Below, piece by piece: positions 41,269-50,614 of a stretch of DNA of 64,000 nucleotides (the stretch's first letter is position 1; every line of letters begins with the position of its first letter). A program made the position numbers and the translations under genes. The stretch lies in assembly GCA_964465125.1 (NCBI GenBank), contig CAYXIO010000004.1, positions 66,925 through 130,924 of the forward strand, read 5' to 3'. Source of the DNA: CAYOHG01 sp964465125 (GTDB lineage: Bacteria; Planctomycetota; Phycisphaerae; UBA1845; Fen-1342). The notes beneath the pieces were generated by a model that saw only the letters and a list, made by a program, of their open reading frames with translations, had not been told where the DNA came from and searched no databases.

Positions 41269-44200
41269 TCAGCCCCCCGGCGCCTCAACTTCTGCCGCTG
41301 GTTGCGTGTCCGGGCTCGCGTTTCCCGGCTCGGGCGCGGGCTGGCTATCGGCGACGGCCGCGGCGGTTGGGCCTTTCCGCGCCTGCTTGAGCTCGTCGAG
41401 CCGGGCGCGCGTCTCTTCGAGCACGCGCGCCGGGGCGCGTGGATCGGCCTCCAGCGCCGCCAGGGCATCGCGCAACAGCGGCTCGGCCTCGGAGTAGCGC
41501 GCCAGGTGCGTCAGCACGCTGCCCAGCAGGCTGCGGGCTTCGGCGATGGCCCAGTGCTCGGGCGGCAGCTCCTTCTGGCGCAGGACGAGGCAGGCCCGCA
41601 GCGGCTGCTCCGCGCTGGGCCAGTCGCCCCGTTCGATGAGCGTTTCCGCCTGAGATCGCAACGAGCTGCCGACGCCGGAGTACTCGGCGGCGACGGACTG
41701 CCCGAGCTGCGAGGCCAGCCCGGCAAGCTGGAACGACGCGGCTTCCACCATCCGCCCGTCCGCGATCAGCATCTCGACCAGCAGCTCTTCCATTTCGCGG
41801 CGGTTGTACGGGCCGCCGGCACGGGCGGCTTCCACCGCGCGGCGCTGGGTTTCGATCGCGCGCGACAGGTCGCCGCCCGCGCGGCACGCGATCGCCAGCG
41901 TCTGAAGCAGTCCCGCGTCGCGCCCACCGCTCTGCTGCACGGCACGCTCCGCCGCCCGCGTCGCGACGGTCGGATCGCGCAGGTCGGTCGGCTCGCAGGT
42001 GAGCAGCTCCCAGGCGTATGCGTTCAGCGCTTCCGCGGAGGCGTCCAGCGGCTCGCATTGGCGGCGCAGCCGCTCCAGCCGAAGCTGGACCAGCGGACGC
42101 ATCTCCTTCGTCTTGCGCTGCGTCTGGAGAATTCGCAGCAGGTCGTTCATGGCCAGCAACGTGCGCGGGTGCTCGGCTCCCAGCACGCGCTGATCCAGCT
42201 CCCAGCTCTCGCGATACAGCTCCTCGGCGGCGGCGAATTTCCCGCGGCTTTCCAAAACCTGGGCGAGCGTGGTCAAGGCGCGCATCACTTCGGGGTGCTC
42301 GCTTCCCAGGGCGCGCCGGGCACGCTCGAGCACGTCACGCAGCAGCGGCTCGGCCTCGTCGTTGCGGCCCTCGGCGCGATACACCGCCGCCAGGCTGATC
42401 TCCGAGCGCAGGGTCTCGAAATGATCCGCGCCCAGCACGCGCCGCTGGGTCTGCACATTCTGCTGATGCACGCGCTCGGCCTGGGCCAGCTTGGCCTGGC
42501 CCGCCAGCGCCGTGCCCAGCCGACTGCGGCTGCTGAGCGTGTCGAGATTGTCCTCGCCGGCGACGCGCGCCTGAATGGGCAGCAGCGCGCCGAGAATCTC
42601 CTCGGCATCGCCGAAGCGGAACTCGTTGTTCAGAACGCTGGCCAGGCTGCTGCGGCAGCGCAGCGTCTCGGCCCGTTCGGGGCCGGCCGATTCGATCAGC
42701 AGGTTCACCGCGGCGCGCAACTGAGACTCCGCGGCCTGATAGGCGCCCAGCGCCTCAAACGTCTGCCCGATGGTCGTGCGCACGTCGGCTTCGACGTCGG
42801 GCTGGCCGGAAAGCGCGCCGGCCGAGATGCGCCGGGCGGCTTCGTCCAGCACGTAGCGCATGCTGACCTCGCGGCCGCGCGCCTGGCTGGGATCGACTGA
42901 GGAGAGGATTTCGCGCAGGAAGTCGTTGACGGATTCGGCCCGGCGCGCGTGCGCCTCGGCCTGCCGGCGCTGCTCCGCCTCGGCCCGGCGCGCGAACTCA
43001 GCCTGCCCGCGCGCCTGGCGGGCCGTGTCGCGCTCGGCCTTCAAGTCGTCTCGGGCGCTTGCGGCCTGCGACCAGCCGATCAGCGCCAGCGCCAAGCCGA
43101 CCACCAGCGCACTGCCCACCAGGCTGCCTGCCAGGACCGCGAAACGGTTGCGCCGCACGAACTTGCTCAGGCGATACGCAGCGCCCGGCGGCCCGGCATT
43201 GACCGGTTCGTGATTCAGGTAGCGCTGTAGGTCGCGGGCCAGCTCGCGGGCGGTCTGGTAGCGGCGCGACCGGTCCTTTTCGAGCGCGCGCATCGTGACC
43301 CAGTCGAGATCGCCGCGTATCGCCCGGGGCAGCGTCGTCGCCGTCCCGCCCATGCGAGTCGCCAGCCCGGAATCAGCCGCCAGTTGCTGGCGCAGCCGCA
43401 GCGAGGGACGCATCGGCTCGACTTCCCGCAGCACGCGGCGGATCTCCTCAAGGCCGGCTTTTCGCAGCGTCTGCGCATCGAGCGGTGTGGTCCCGGTCAG
43501 CAGCTCGTAGAGCATGACGCCCAGCGAATACACGTCGGTGCGCGTATCGACGTCGAGCCCGTCGTTCTCAGCCTGATCTGGGCTCATGTATTCGGGCGTT
43601 CCGAGGAATTGGCGCAGCTCGGTGTAGGCCGGCCGCTCCGTCAGCGGCTGGGTCGTCGCCTTGGCGATGCCGAAGTCGATCACCTTCGGCACGGGCTGGT
43701 TGTCGAGCATTGTCACCAGCACGTTTCGCGGCTTCAGGTCGCGGTGGATGATGCCCTTCTGATGAGCGTGCTGCACGGCGTGACAGACGGGCAGCAGCAG
43801 CTCAAGCCGCTGTGAAAGCGTGAGCCGGCTGCGATTGCAGTAGTCGGTCAGCGCGATCCCGCGCACCAGCTCCATGACGAAATAGGGGCGGCCGTCGGGC
43901 GTGGTTCCTGCGTCAAACACGCGGGCGATATTGGGGTGGTCCATCATCGCGAGGGCCTGGCGCTCGGCCTCAAAGCGCGCGATGACCTGCCGGGTGTCCA
44001 TGCCCAGCTTGATGACCTTGAGCGCCACCTGCCGGCGGACGGGCTCCTCCTGCGACGCGAGATAGACGACGCCGAAGCCGCCTTCTCCCAGCACCTGGAG
44101 AATGCGGTAGGGGCCGACGCGGCTGTCGGCGGCGAGCTCGCGCTGCGCGTCGCCGGCGATCACCGTGGCCTGCGGGTCGATCACGGGTGAATCGAGAAAG

Positions 44201-44364
44201 GAGCCGGCCTGCTGGTGTGCCGAGAGCAGTCCCTCCACTCTGCTGCGCAGCCCGTCGTCATCGCCGCAGGCCCGCATCAGAAAGGCGGTGCGGTCGGCCT
44301 CGCCGCTGCATTGCAGCGCTTCGGCGAAAACTTCTTCAAGTCGTTGATGATCGCGACTGGGCAC
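41269..44364 (-). CDS. Transmembrane Ser/Thr kinase with TPR repeats
   Basis: 1031 residues, GTG start with AGGAG upstream. The N-terminal kinase domain (about 82-390) has the Gly loop GEGGFGVVYLA, VALKVIKLGMDTR, the catalytic loop HRDLKPRNVLV, DFGIAKA and YMSPDQAEN. One transmembrane helix (about 415-440) is followed by a long helical and TPR region of kinesin-light-chain type, with repeats such as ERVHQQNVQTQRRVLGADHFETL. This is the standard planctomycete kinase design. An ECF sigma factor of the matching group lies 72 bases upstream on the same strand. The pair probably forms one signalling unit in which the kinase acts on the sigma factor. Confidence 0.93.
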   Translation of the reverse strand: MPSRDHQRLEEVFAEALQCSGEADRTAFLMRACGDDDGLRSRVEGLLSAHQQAGSFLDSPVIDPQATVIAGDAQRELAADSRVGPYRILQVLGEGGFGVVYLASQEEPVRRQVALKVIKLGMDTRQVIARFEAERQALAMMDHPNIARVFDAGTTPDGRPYFVMELVRGIALTDYCNRSRLTLSQRLELLLPVCHAVQHAHQKGIIHRDLKPRNVLVTMLDNQPVPKVIDFGIAKATTQPLTERPAYTELRQFLGTPEYMSPDQAENDGLDVDTRTDVYSLGVMLYELLTGTTPLDAQTLRKAGLEEIRRVLREVEPMRPSLRLRQQLAADSGLATRMGGTATTLPRAIRGDLDWVTMRALEKDRSRRYQTARELARDLQRYLNHEPVNAGPPGAAYRLSKFVRRNRFAVLAGSLVGSALVVGLALALIGWSQAASARDDLKAERDTARQARGQAEFARRAEAEQRRQAEAHARRAESVNDFLREILSSVDPSQARGREVSMRYVLDEAARRISAGALSGQPDVEADVRTTIGQTFEALGAYQAAESQLRAAVNLLIESAGPERAETLRCRSSLASVLNNEFRFGDAEEILGALLPIQARVAGEDNLDTLSSRSRLGTALAGQAKLAQAERVHQQNVQTQRRVLGADHFETLRSEISLAAVYRAEGRNDEAEPLLRDVLERARRALGSEHPEVMRALTTLAQVLESRGKFAAAEELYRESWELDQRVLGAEHPRTLLAMNDLLRILQTQRKTKEMRPLVQLRLERLRRQCEPLDASAEALNAYAWELLTCEPTDLRDPTVATRAAERAVQQSGGRDAGLLQTLAIACRAGGDLSRAIETQRRAVEAARAGGPYNRREMEELLVEMLIADGRMVEAASFQLAGLASQLGQSVAAEYSGVGSSLRSQAETLIERGDWPSAEQPLRACLVLRQKELPPEHWAIAEARSLLGSVLTHLARYSEAEPLLRDALAALEADPRAPARVLEETRARLDELKQARKGPTAAAVADSQPAPEPGNASPDTQPAAEVEAPGG

Positions 44365-44436
44365 CGCGGCTCCTCGCGGAGTTCTCCACTTCCACCATGC
44401 GCCAGGCAGCGCGGCGGCGCCTCAGCCCGCCGCCGC

Positions 44437-45003
44437 TCAGCTCGTGCGTGTGGAGTCGCGCAACTCGTTGTACAGCCACGCTCTGGCGAAGGTCCAATAG
44501 CGGTCGGCCGTGGCGCGCGAGATCCCCAGAATCTCTCCGGCCTCCGCGACGCTCAGCCCGGCGAAGAATCGCAGCGTCACCAGCCTGGCTTTGACCTCGT
44601 CCTCGACCGCCAGTCGATTCAACGCTTCGTCGAGCGCCAGCAGATCCACCGAGTTGGGCAGCGCGATATGGTCGGCCTCGTCCAGCTCGCGGCGCTCGCG
44701 GCCGCCGCCGCGCTTCAGCCGCGATCGCCGCCGGGCCGCTTCGATCAGGATTCGCCGCATGGCCTCCGCCGCGGCGCCGAAGAAGTGGCCGCGGCTGTCC
44801 CAGCCGTCGCCCTTGTTCCCCAGGAGCCTCAGGTAGGCTTCGTGCACCAGCTCCGTGGCCTGCAACGTGTGTCCGGGACGCTCGCGGGCGAGCCGCTGGG
44901 CGGCGAGCACGCGCAGCTCGTCGTAGACCGCGTGCAGCAGGCGATCACCGGCCTGCGGCTCGCCGCTGCGCACGTCCTGAAGCACCCGGGTGATGTCGCT
45001 CAC
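44437..45003 (-). CDS. ECF sigma factor, planctomycete kinase-linked group
   Basis: 188 residues. Region 2 has YDELRVLAAQRLARE and ATELVHEAYLRLLG, and region 4 has LVTLRFFAGLSVAEAGEILGISRATADRYW. This is the ECF group common in planctomycetes and usually encoded beside a Ser/Thr kinase, as here. The GTG at 45003 is preferred because GGAGG lies 7 bases upstream; the longer open frame has no support. No anti-sigma gene is adjacent; regulation by phosphorylation is expected for this group. Confidence 0.92.
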   Translation of the reverse strand: MSDITRVLQDVRSGEPQAGDRLLHAVYDELRVLAAQRLARERPGHTLQATELVHEAYLRLLGNKGDGWDSRGHFFGAAAEAMRRILIEAARRRSRLKRGGGRERRELDEADHIALPNSVDLLALDEALNRLAVEDEVKARLVTLRFFAGLSVAEAGEILGISRATADRYWTFARAWLYNELRDSTRTS

Positions 45004-45210
45004 AGGCTGGCCTCCGGCGTGGGCGCCGGCCTCCCGGCAACGAGTGTCGCTCGGGCGCCGGATTAGATCAAGCGACGACCTTGGGGCTTCGGGCGGCGGA
45101 CCTTCGGCTCGAGGCACCGCGAGTTTGCGTTGAGCGGCCTTCCGGCCAGCGGTACAGTGCCTGCAAAGCGCATCGTGGACGGCCTCGAGGTCTATCTAGG
45201 GAGTATCGTC

Positions 45211-48090
45211 ATGTCGCGCGCTGCACATCTGGCGCTGGGTCTGGCATTCTCGATCGTGATGCTGCCGCTGGCATCCCTGGGACAGGATCTTCCGATGGAT
45301 CCGGCCTGGGTGCGGGGCGAGCTGGACAACGGGCTGCGCTATTACGTGCGGCAGCACGCCAATCCGCCCGGCCGCGCGGCGCTGTGGGTGCACATTCACT
45401 CCGGGTCGCTGAACGAGACCGATCCGCAGCGCGGGCTGGCGCACTATCTCGAACACCTGGCGTTCAACGGCTCGGCCAACTTCCCGCCGGGATCGGTCGT
45501 GCCGTTTTTCCAGGGGCTGGGCATGACGTTCGGCCGCGATCAGAACGCGTTTACCAACTTCGAGCAGACCACCTACCAGCTTTCGCTGCCCGACGCGCAG
45601 CCCGGCACGCTCGGCCAGGGCATGACCTTTTTCGCCGACGTGCTTTCGCGGCTGTTGCTGCTGCCGGCGGAAATCGACGCGGAGCGCCAGATCATTCTCG
45701 AAGAGCGCCGCCGCGGGCTCTCCGGCCGGCAGCGCGTCGGCGACTACGTGCTCGAGCACCTCGCGCCCGGCTCGCTGTACAGCCAGCGCGACACGATCGG
45801 ACTGGAGGAGACGATCCTCGCGGTCAAGCAGCCGGACTTCCTGGACTACTACAACAAGTGGTACGTCGCCTCCAACGCGACCGTGATCGTCGTCGCGGAC
45901 ATGGACCCCGCGGTGGTCGTCAAGCTTATCGGCGAGAAGTTCGGCGATGCGCCCAAGCGACCCCGGCCCACGCCCCAGGATCCGCGGGTGACGCCTTACC
46001 AGCACAGCATTGCAATCGTCGCCAGCGACGCCGAGGTTCGGACGGAGGACGTGCGCATTACGCGGATCGAGCCGGCCCGACCGCCGACGCTCACCGTCGA
46101 GCAGTATCGCGAAGACCTGGTCGACCGCCTCGGGCAGTCGGCTATGAATCGGCGGTTGGATGCGAAGACCGCGCAGGGCGGCACCAGCTACCTGAGCGCG
46201 CGCGTCTCGACCGGCAACGATTCGAACGCCTTGTACAGCGCCGAGATTTCCGCCCGCGCCATGCCCGGCCAGTGGCGCGAGTCACTCGAGGAGACGGCCC
46301 TGGAGCTTCAGCGCGCCCGCGCGTTCGGGTTCACCTCGCGCGAGCTCGACGACGTGCGCAAGCAGACCCTTTCCGGAGCCGAGCGGGCGGTCGAAACCGA
46401 GGCGACCCAGCAGGCGTCGGCCCTGTTGAGCCGTGCCAACCGCGACGTCGCCTCGGGCGAGCCGACGATGTCCGCGCAGCAGCGGCTCGACCTGCTTCAC
46501 AAGGTCCTGCCAACGATCGGCGACGAGGAGATCAACCAGCGCTTTGCGCGCGAGTTCGACATGAAGACCGCGGCGTTCGTCGCCACGCTGCCGACCGGCG
46601 ACGGTGTTCCGAGCGAGGCCGAGTTGCTGGAGATCGGGACCCGCGCCCTGGCCGTCAAGCCGACGCCCGAGGCCGAAGTCGCGCATGCCACGCAACTGAT
46701 GGCCGAGCTGCCCAAGCCCGGGGTCGTCAAGGACTCCGGCGAGCATGCCGCGACGCACGTCTGGTCGGCCTGGCTGGGCAACAACGTGCGCGTCCACCAT
46801 CGCTTCATGGACGAGCGCAAGAACGAGGTTTCGATCTCGATCGCGCTGATCGGCGGCGAGCTGCTTGAAACTGCGGACAATCGCGGCATCACCAGCGCCG
46901 CCCAGCTCGCCTGGTCGCGGCCCGCCACGAAACAGCTTTCCTCCACCGACGTCCGCGACCTGATGACCGGCAAGAAGGTCAACGTCGGCGGGCGCGGCGG
47001 CTTCGGCGGGCGCGGCGGCGGCGGCCGGCGCGGCGGGGGAGGTACCGGCGGCGCCGGCGACGCCATCACCCTTTCCATCTCCGGCAGCCCCGAGGACCTC
47101 GAAACCGGATTCCAGCTCGCCTACCTGCTCCTCACCGAGCCCCTGATCGAGCCCGCCGCCTTCACGCAGTTCCAGACCTCCACCCGCGAATCGATCCAGG
47201 AGTCGCTCAACAACCCCATGAGGCTCGGCATGCGAATGGCCTCCGCGGCTCCCTACCCTGACAACGAGCCGCGCACCAAGCCGCTCACCATCGGGCAGCT
47301 TGACCGCCTCACCCTCGACGCCGCCCAGGCCTGGCTCGAAAAACTGATCGCCAACTCGCCGATCGAAGTGACCATCGTCGGCGATCTGCCGCGCGAGCGC
47401 GCCGAGGAGCTCCTGGTTCGCTACCTCGGCTCCCTGCCGACCCGCGAACGCGTCTCGACCGAGACCTACGCGAGCCTGCGGCACCTCGAGCGTCCCGCCG
47501 GCCCGCGCATCAGCGATGCGACGCTCGACACCCCGACCGAGCAGGCCTTCGTGCTCAACGGCTTCTATGGCACCGACGATTCCAACGTCGCCGACGTGCG
47601 CCTGCTCACGATGGCCAGCCGGATTCTCTCGACCCGCATGATCAAGGAGGTTCGCGAGGACGCTCAACTGGTCTACAGCATCGGCGCCGGTTCGCGCCCC
47701 GCCGGCACGTATCCGGGCTTCGGCGTGTTCTCGGCGTCGGCTCCGACCGAGCCCGCGAAGGTGGATGCGCTGGTCGAGAAGCTGACCTCAATGTACGAGG
47801 CCTTCGCCGCCGGCGGCCCGACCGCCGACGAGCTCGACGTCGCCAAAAAGCAGATGGCGAACACGTTGGAGGAGTCGGTGCGCGAGCCGGGCTACTGGTC
47901 CGGCAGGATCGACCGCATGACCTATCGCGGCGTGAATCTGGACGACGTGGTGGCCGAGCCGGATGCGTATCAGAAGATGACGGCCGACGAGATACGCGCT
48001 GCGTTTGCGAAATACTTCAGCAAGAAGTACCAGATCATCGTCGTGGTCCGGCCCGCGACTGGCGGGAGCGGCGAGACGGAGACCGAGTGA
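45211..48090 (+). CDS. Periplasmic M16-family zinc metalloprotease
   Basis: About 959 residues with a signal peptide ending SLGQD. The M16 signature HYLEH (78-82) with the distal Glu in LEERRR (164-165) gives the zinc site in the first of two homologous halves; the second half lacks it, as is normal. It should cut peptides in a closed clam-shell chamber. Between the halves (about residues 591-616) is a Gly/Arg-rich insertion of RGG type. The start at 45211 has GGGAG 8 bases upstream and begins the signal peptide; the longer frame from 45130 is not supported. It points away from the ECF sigma gene across a 207-base spacer. Confidence 0.92.
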   Translation: MSRAAHLALGLAFSIVMLPLASLGQDLPMDPAWVRGELDNGLRYYVRQHANPPGRAALWVHIHSGSLNETDPQRGLAHYLEHLAFNGSANFPPGSVVPFFQGLGMTFGRDQNAFTNFEQTTYQLSLPDAQPGTLGQGMTFFADVLSRLLLLPAEIDAERQIILEERRRGLSGRQRVGDYVLEHLAPGSLYSQRDTIGLEETILAVKQPDFLDYYNKWYVASNATVIVVADMDPAVVVKLIGEKFGDAPKRPRPTPQDPRVTPYQHSIAIVASDAEVRTEDVRITRIEPARPPTLTVEQYREDLVDRLGQSAMNRRLDAKTAQGGTSYLSARVSTGNDSNALYSAEISARAMPGQWRESLEETALELQRARAFGFTSRELDDVRKQTLSGAERAVETEATQQASALLSRANRDVASGEPTMSAQQRLDLLHKVLPTIGDEEINQRFAREFDMKTAAFVATLPTGDGVPSEAELLEIGTRALAVKPTPEAEVAHATQLMAELPKPGVVKDSGEHAATHVWSAWLGNNVRVHHRFMDERKNEVSISIALIGGELLETADNRGITSAAQLAWSRPATKQLSSTDVRDLMTGKKVNVGGRGGFGGRGGGGRRGGGGTGGAGDAITLSISGSPEDLETGFQLAYLLLTEPLIEPAAFTQFQTSTRESIQESLNNPMRLGMRMASAAPYPDNEPRTKPLTIGQLDRLTLDAAQAWLEKLIANSPIEVTIVGDLPRERAEELLVRYLGSLPTRERVSTETYASLRHLERPAGPRISDATLDTPTEQAFVLNGFYGTDDSNVADVRLLTMASRILSTRMIKEVREDAQLVYSIGAGSRPAGTYPGFGVFSASAPTEPAKVDALVEKLTSMYEAFAAGGPTADELDVAKKQMANTLEESVREPGYWSGRIDRMTYRGVNLDDVVAEPDAYQKMTADEIRAAFAKYFSKKYQIIVVVRPATGGSGETETE

Positions 48091-48137
48091 CGGGCGTGCG
48101 GTCCCGCGGCTGGATGGGTTCGGCAGATCGCGGACGA

Positions 48138-48739
48138 ATGGTTGCGGCTCTGGCCGCGAGTCTGGTATTGGCGGGGGTACCAATCACCGCGGAAGGCGAC
48201 CTCGGCGCCTGCCGACGCGGCCCCGCCGGCCGTGGAGCCGCACCTTCAGAACATGATCGGGGTCGCGCCGGCTGGAGCTTTCGCGGGCGCTGCGCGACCT
48301 GCCCGCTTCGTTCTACCTGCACGGCCAACACGGCCAGCACGGCCAGCACCGCGGGCAACTGGATTCCGTCGCGTCGGACTTTCCCTCGATTGCGCCGCTG
48401 CCGGAATTCGTGGGCGCTATGGCCCAGGCCCAGGAGACGCTCGACCGGCTGGCCGAGATTCGTGACGCGGGCTGGACCGTGCCGCCCAGTCATCCCGATC
48501 TTGTGCCGATCAGCGAAGCCGGTCAGTTGGAGAACCTGCTGCGCGCGATGCTTGGTGACGCCGCACTCTTGAAGCGCCCGGCTGACTTCGCGCGCATGCT
48601 GCGCGATGCACGGGCTGCAAGCCAGGCGCTGGAAGACGGGATCGGGGCGAAAATCGAACCGCCCGAGCTTTCCGCGCGCTATGGAGCGCTCAGTGCGGCT
48701 TGCAAGCGCTGCCACACGGCGTACCGCGACAATCGCTGA
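48138..48739 (+). pseudogene. Cytochrome c556-like gene broken by two frameshifts
   Basis: Three reading frames each hold one part of a sensible protein. Frame A from ATG 48138 gives a signal peptide (MVAALAASLVLAGVPITA). The next frame gives SAPADAAPPAVEPHLQNMIG (about 48205-48262). The third gives LELSRALRDLPASFYLHGQ and runs to the stop at 48739, ending in CKRCHTAYRDN, the C-terminal heme motif of the cytochrome c-prime/c556 family. The two shifts fall near G-runs at 48171-48176 and 48258-48262. Either the gene is dead or the assembly has lost or gained single Gs there. The part from 48410 alone lacks a signal peptide. Confidence 0.6.
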
Positions 48740-48751
48740 TTCAGGCGAAAC

Positions 48752-48824
<73 letters not shown>

Positions 48825-48836
48825 CGATCTCCGGAC

Positions 48837-48864
48837 AGTATACGCGCGCCGGGCATTCCGGCAA
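48837..48864 (-). promoter_or_regulatory. Putative promoter of tRNA-Lys
   Basis: On the minus strand TTGCCG (48864-48859) and TATACT (48842-48837) are separated by 16 bases, with four of six and five of six consensus matches. Transcription would start a few bases before the mature tRNA. Confidence 0.55.
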
Positions 48865-48907
48865 GAAGCGGGCGGGCCCGGCCGCGGCATGCGGCGAATT
48901 GGGAGAT

Positions 48908-49321
48908 TCACTTCCAGGCGGTCTCGCAGAGGTACAGCTCAGTCCCGTCCGGGTCGTGAAAGGAGGCCAGCTTCACGGCCCCGTCGCCAACGACCACGTC
49001 GCCTTTCCCTTCCGCGTCGACAAACCGGACGCCGCGCGACTCCAGCGCGGACACCGTCTGGCGGATCGGTCCGCTTACACCCAGTCCGATCTGGATGCAG
49101 CCGCGCGTGCCCGGCGCGGCCGCATGTGCGCCCGGCGGGTGCAGCCCGATGCGAAAGCCGCTGACGTCGAACATCGCGAACTCATCGCCCGCTCGGTGGA
49201 GGAGTCGCAGTCCGAGCATCTCGCGGTAGAACCGCACGGCGCGGTCCATGTTCGACACGAACACGGTGACCGATCCGCCTGAGATTCCCGGGCCGGTTCT
49301 GCCGCCGCCCGCATTCGTCAT
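48908..49321 (-). CDS. VOC-superfamily (glyoxalase/dioxygenase-like) protein
   Basis: 137 residues, a single VOC domain made of two beta-alpha-beta units. The opening GGSVTVFVSNMDRAVRFYREMLGLRLL and the closing LASFHDPDGTELYLCE are typical. Metal ligands of glyoxalase I are not clearly arranged, so the activity (lyase, dioxygenase or resistance protein) cannot be told. The ATG at 49321 is chosen because AGGA lies upstream; the longer frame runs into the divergent peptidase gene. Confidence 0.88.
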   Translation of the reverse strand: MTNAGGGRTGPGISGGSVTVFVSNMDRAVRFYREMLGLRLLHRAGDEFAMFDVSGFRIGLHPPGAHAAAPGTRGCIQIGLGVSGPIRQTVSALESRGVRFVDAEGKGDVVVGDGAVKLASFHDPDGTELYLCETAWK

Positions 49322-49426
49322 GATCCTGCTCCGTCCTGGGATAGGTGAATTGCGCGAACCGTGGGTTATTCTATGCGTCTCGTAGCCCCGCGCCAGATTC
49401 GAACTCAACAGAGGACACCCGCACAC

Positions 49427-50554
49427 ATGAAGGCCTTCGGAACGCACATTCCCGTCGCGGTCTTCCGCGAGCACATCCACCGGCTGGCCGAGCAGCTACG
49501 CGCCACGGGGCTGGACGCCGCCCTGATTTTCCACCCGGCCAACATGCTTGCGTTCTGCGGCACTTCGCACGCGGCCTGGGATCGCCTCACCTGCGGCCTG
49601 GTGACGCGCGCGGGCGAGGTGCACGTGCTCGGCCCGGAGTTCGAGCGGCCGGCGCTGGGTGGCCCGGATTCGCCCGCTCGAATCCACACCTGGCGCGAGG
49701 AGGAGAGCGCGTACAGCCGCTTCGCCGACCTGCTTTGTGAAACCGGATTGTCGCGCGCGCGCATCGGCGTCGACGGACGCACCTGGATCGAAGCCTGGCG
49801 CGCGTTCGAGCAGGCCGCTGGAGGCGCGACGTTCGTCGATGGAGAGCCGGCCCTGCGGGAAGTGCGGCTGATCAAGTCCCAGGCCGAGCGGGAGCTGATG
49901 CGCGCCGCGCACCGGTCCGGTGAAGGTCTCTTTCTCGCGGCACGCTCCCTGCTTCGCGCGGGGACCAGCGAAATCGAGCTCCATCGCGCGCTGCGGCAGC
50001 ACATGGCGGCGTCAGGCGTCGATGCGGACCCGATGGTGCAGTCCGGTCCGAACGCCTCCGTGCCGCACAACGCCACCGGGCAGCGCCTCATCCGCGCAGC
50101 CGAAACGGTCGTGATCGACAGCGTCATCATCCGCGATGGTTTCATGAACGACCTGACCCGCACGTATGCACTTGAGGATCCGGGTCCGCGCGTGCGCAGC
50201 GCCTACCGCGCGGTACGCGACGCGCATGATGCGGCCATCGCGGCCGCCAGGGCCGGCGTCGAATGCCGCACGCTCGATCGCATCGCGCGGGACGTCATCA
50301 CCCGAGCCGGATTCGGCCCGCACTTCACGCACCGGCTTGGACACGGGATCGGGATCGACTGTCACGAGCCGCCCTATCTCAACGGTGCGAACCCGGAGCG
50401 GCTGCGCGCCGGCATGTGCACGACGATCGAGCCGGGCATCTACGTTCCCGGAGAATTTGGCATTCGGATCGAGGATGTGATCATCATCGAGGACGACGGC
50501 TGCGAGGTCATTCGCGGCGCGCTGCCGACGGATGTTTCCGACGCGTTCGCCTGA
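49427..50554 (+). CDS. M24-family metallopeptidase (Xaa-Pro aminopeptidase-like)
   Basis: About 375 residues. An N-terminal creatinase-type domain (about 1-130) is followed by the pita-bread catalytic domain. Metal ligands can be seen in order: Asp in VVIDSVI, Asp in NDLTRTY, His in HRLGHGIGID, Glu in TIEPGIYVP and Glu in GIRIEDVI. This is the layout of prolidases and Xaa-Pro aminopeptidases, which remove N-terminal residues before proline in the cytoplasm. The start is uncertain: ATG 49427 fits the domain best, while ATG 49373 or GTG 49361 would add up to 22 residues. Confidence 0.9.
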   Translation: MKAFGTHIPVAVFREHIHRLAEQLRATGLDAALIFHPANMLAFCGTSHAAWDRLTCGLVTRAGEVHVLGPEFERPALGGPDSPARIHTWREEESAYSRFADLLCETGLSRARIGVDGRTWIEAWRAFEQAAGGATFVDGEPALREVRLIKSQAERELMRAAHRSGEGLFLAARSLLRAGTSEIELHRALRQHMAASGVDADPMVQSGPNASVPHNATGQRLIRAAETVVIDSVIIRDGFMNDLTRTYALEDPGPRVRSAYRAVRDAHDAAIAAARAGVECRTLDRIARDVITRAGFGPHFTHRLGHGIGIDCHEPPYLNGANPERLRAGMCTTIEPGIYVPGEFGIRIEDVIIIEDDGCEVIRGALPTDVSDAFA

Positions 50555-50614
50555 GCGACTCGCCGCGCCGCGTTGAGCGAGCGCCGGGAACGGTGCACGA
50601 CTCGTAGCGGTTCG

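Noticed and set aside
48142..48465. Separate small protein in the frame starting at 48142
   Set aside because: Only its middle part looks real, and it fits as the central piece of the broken cytochrome c556-like gene.
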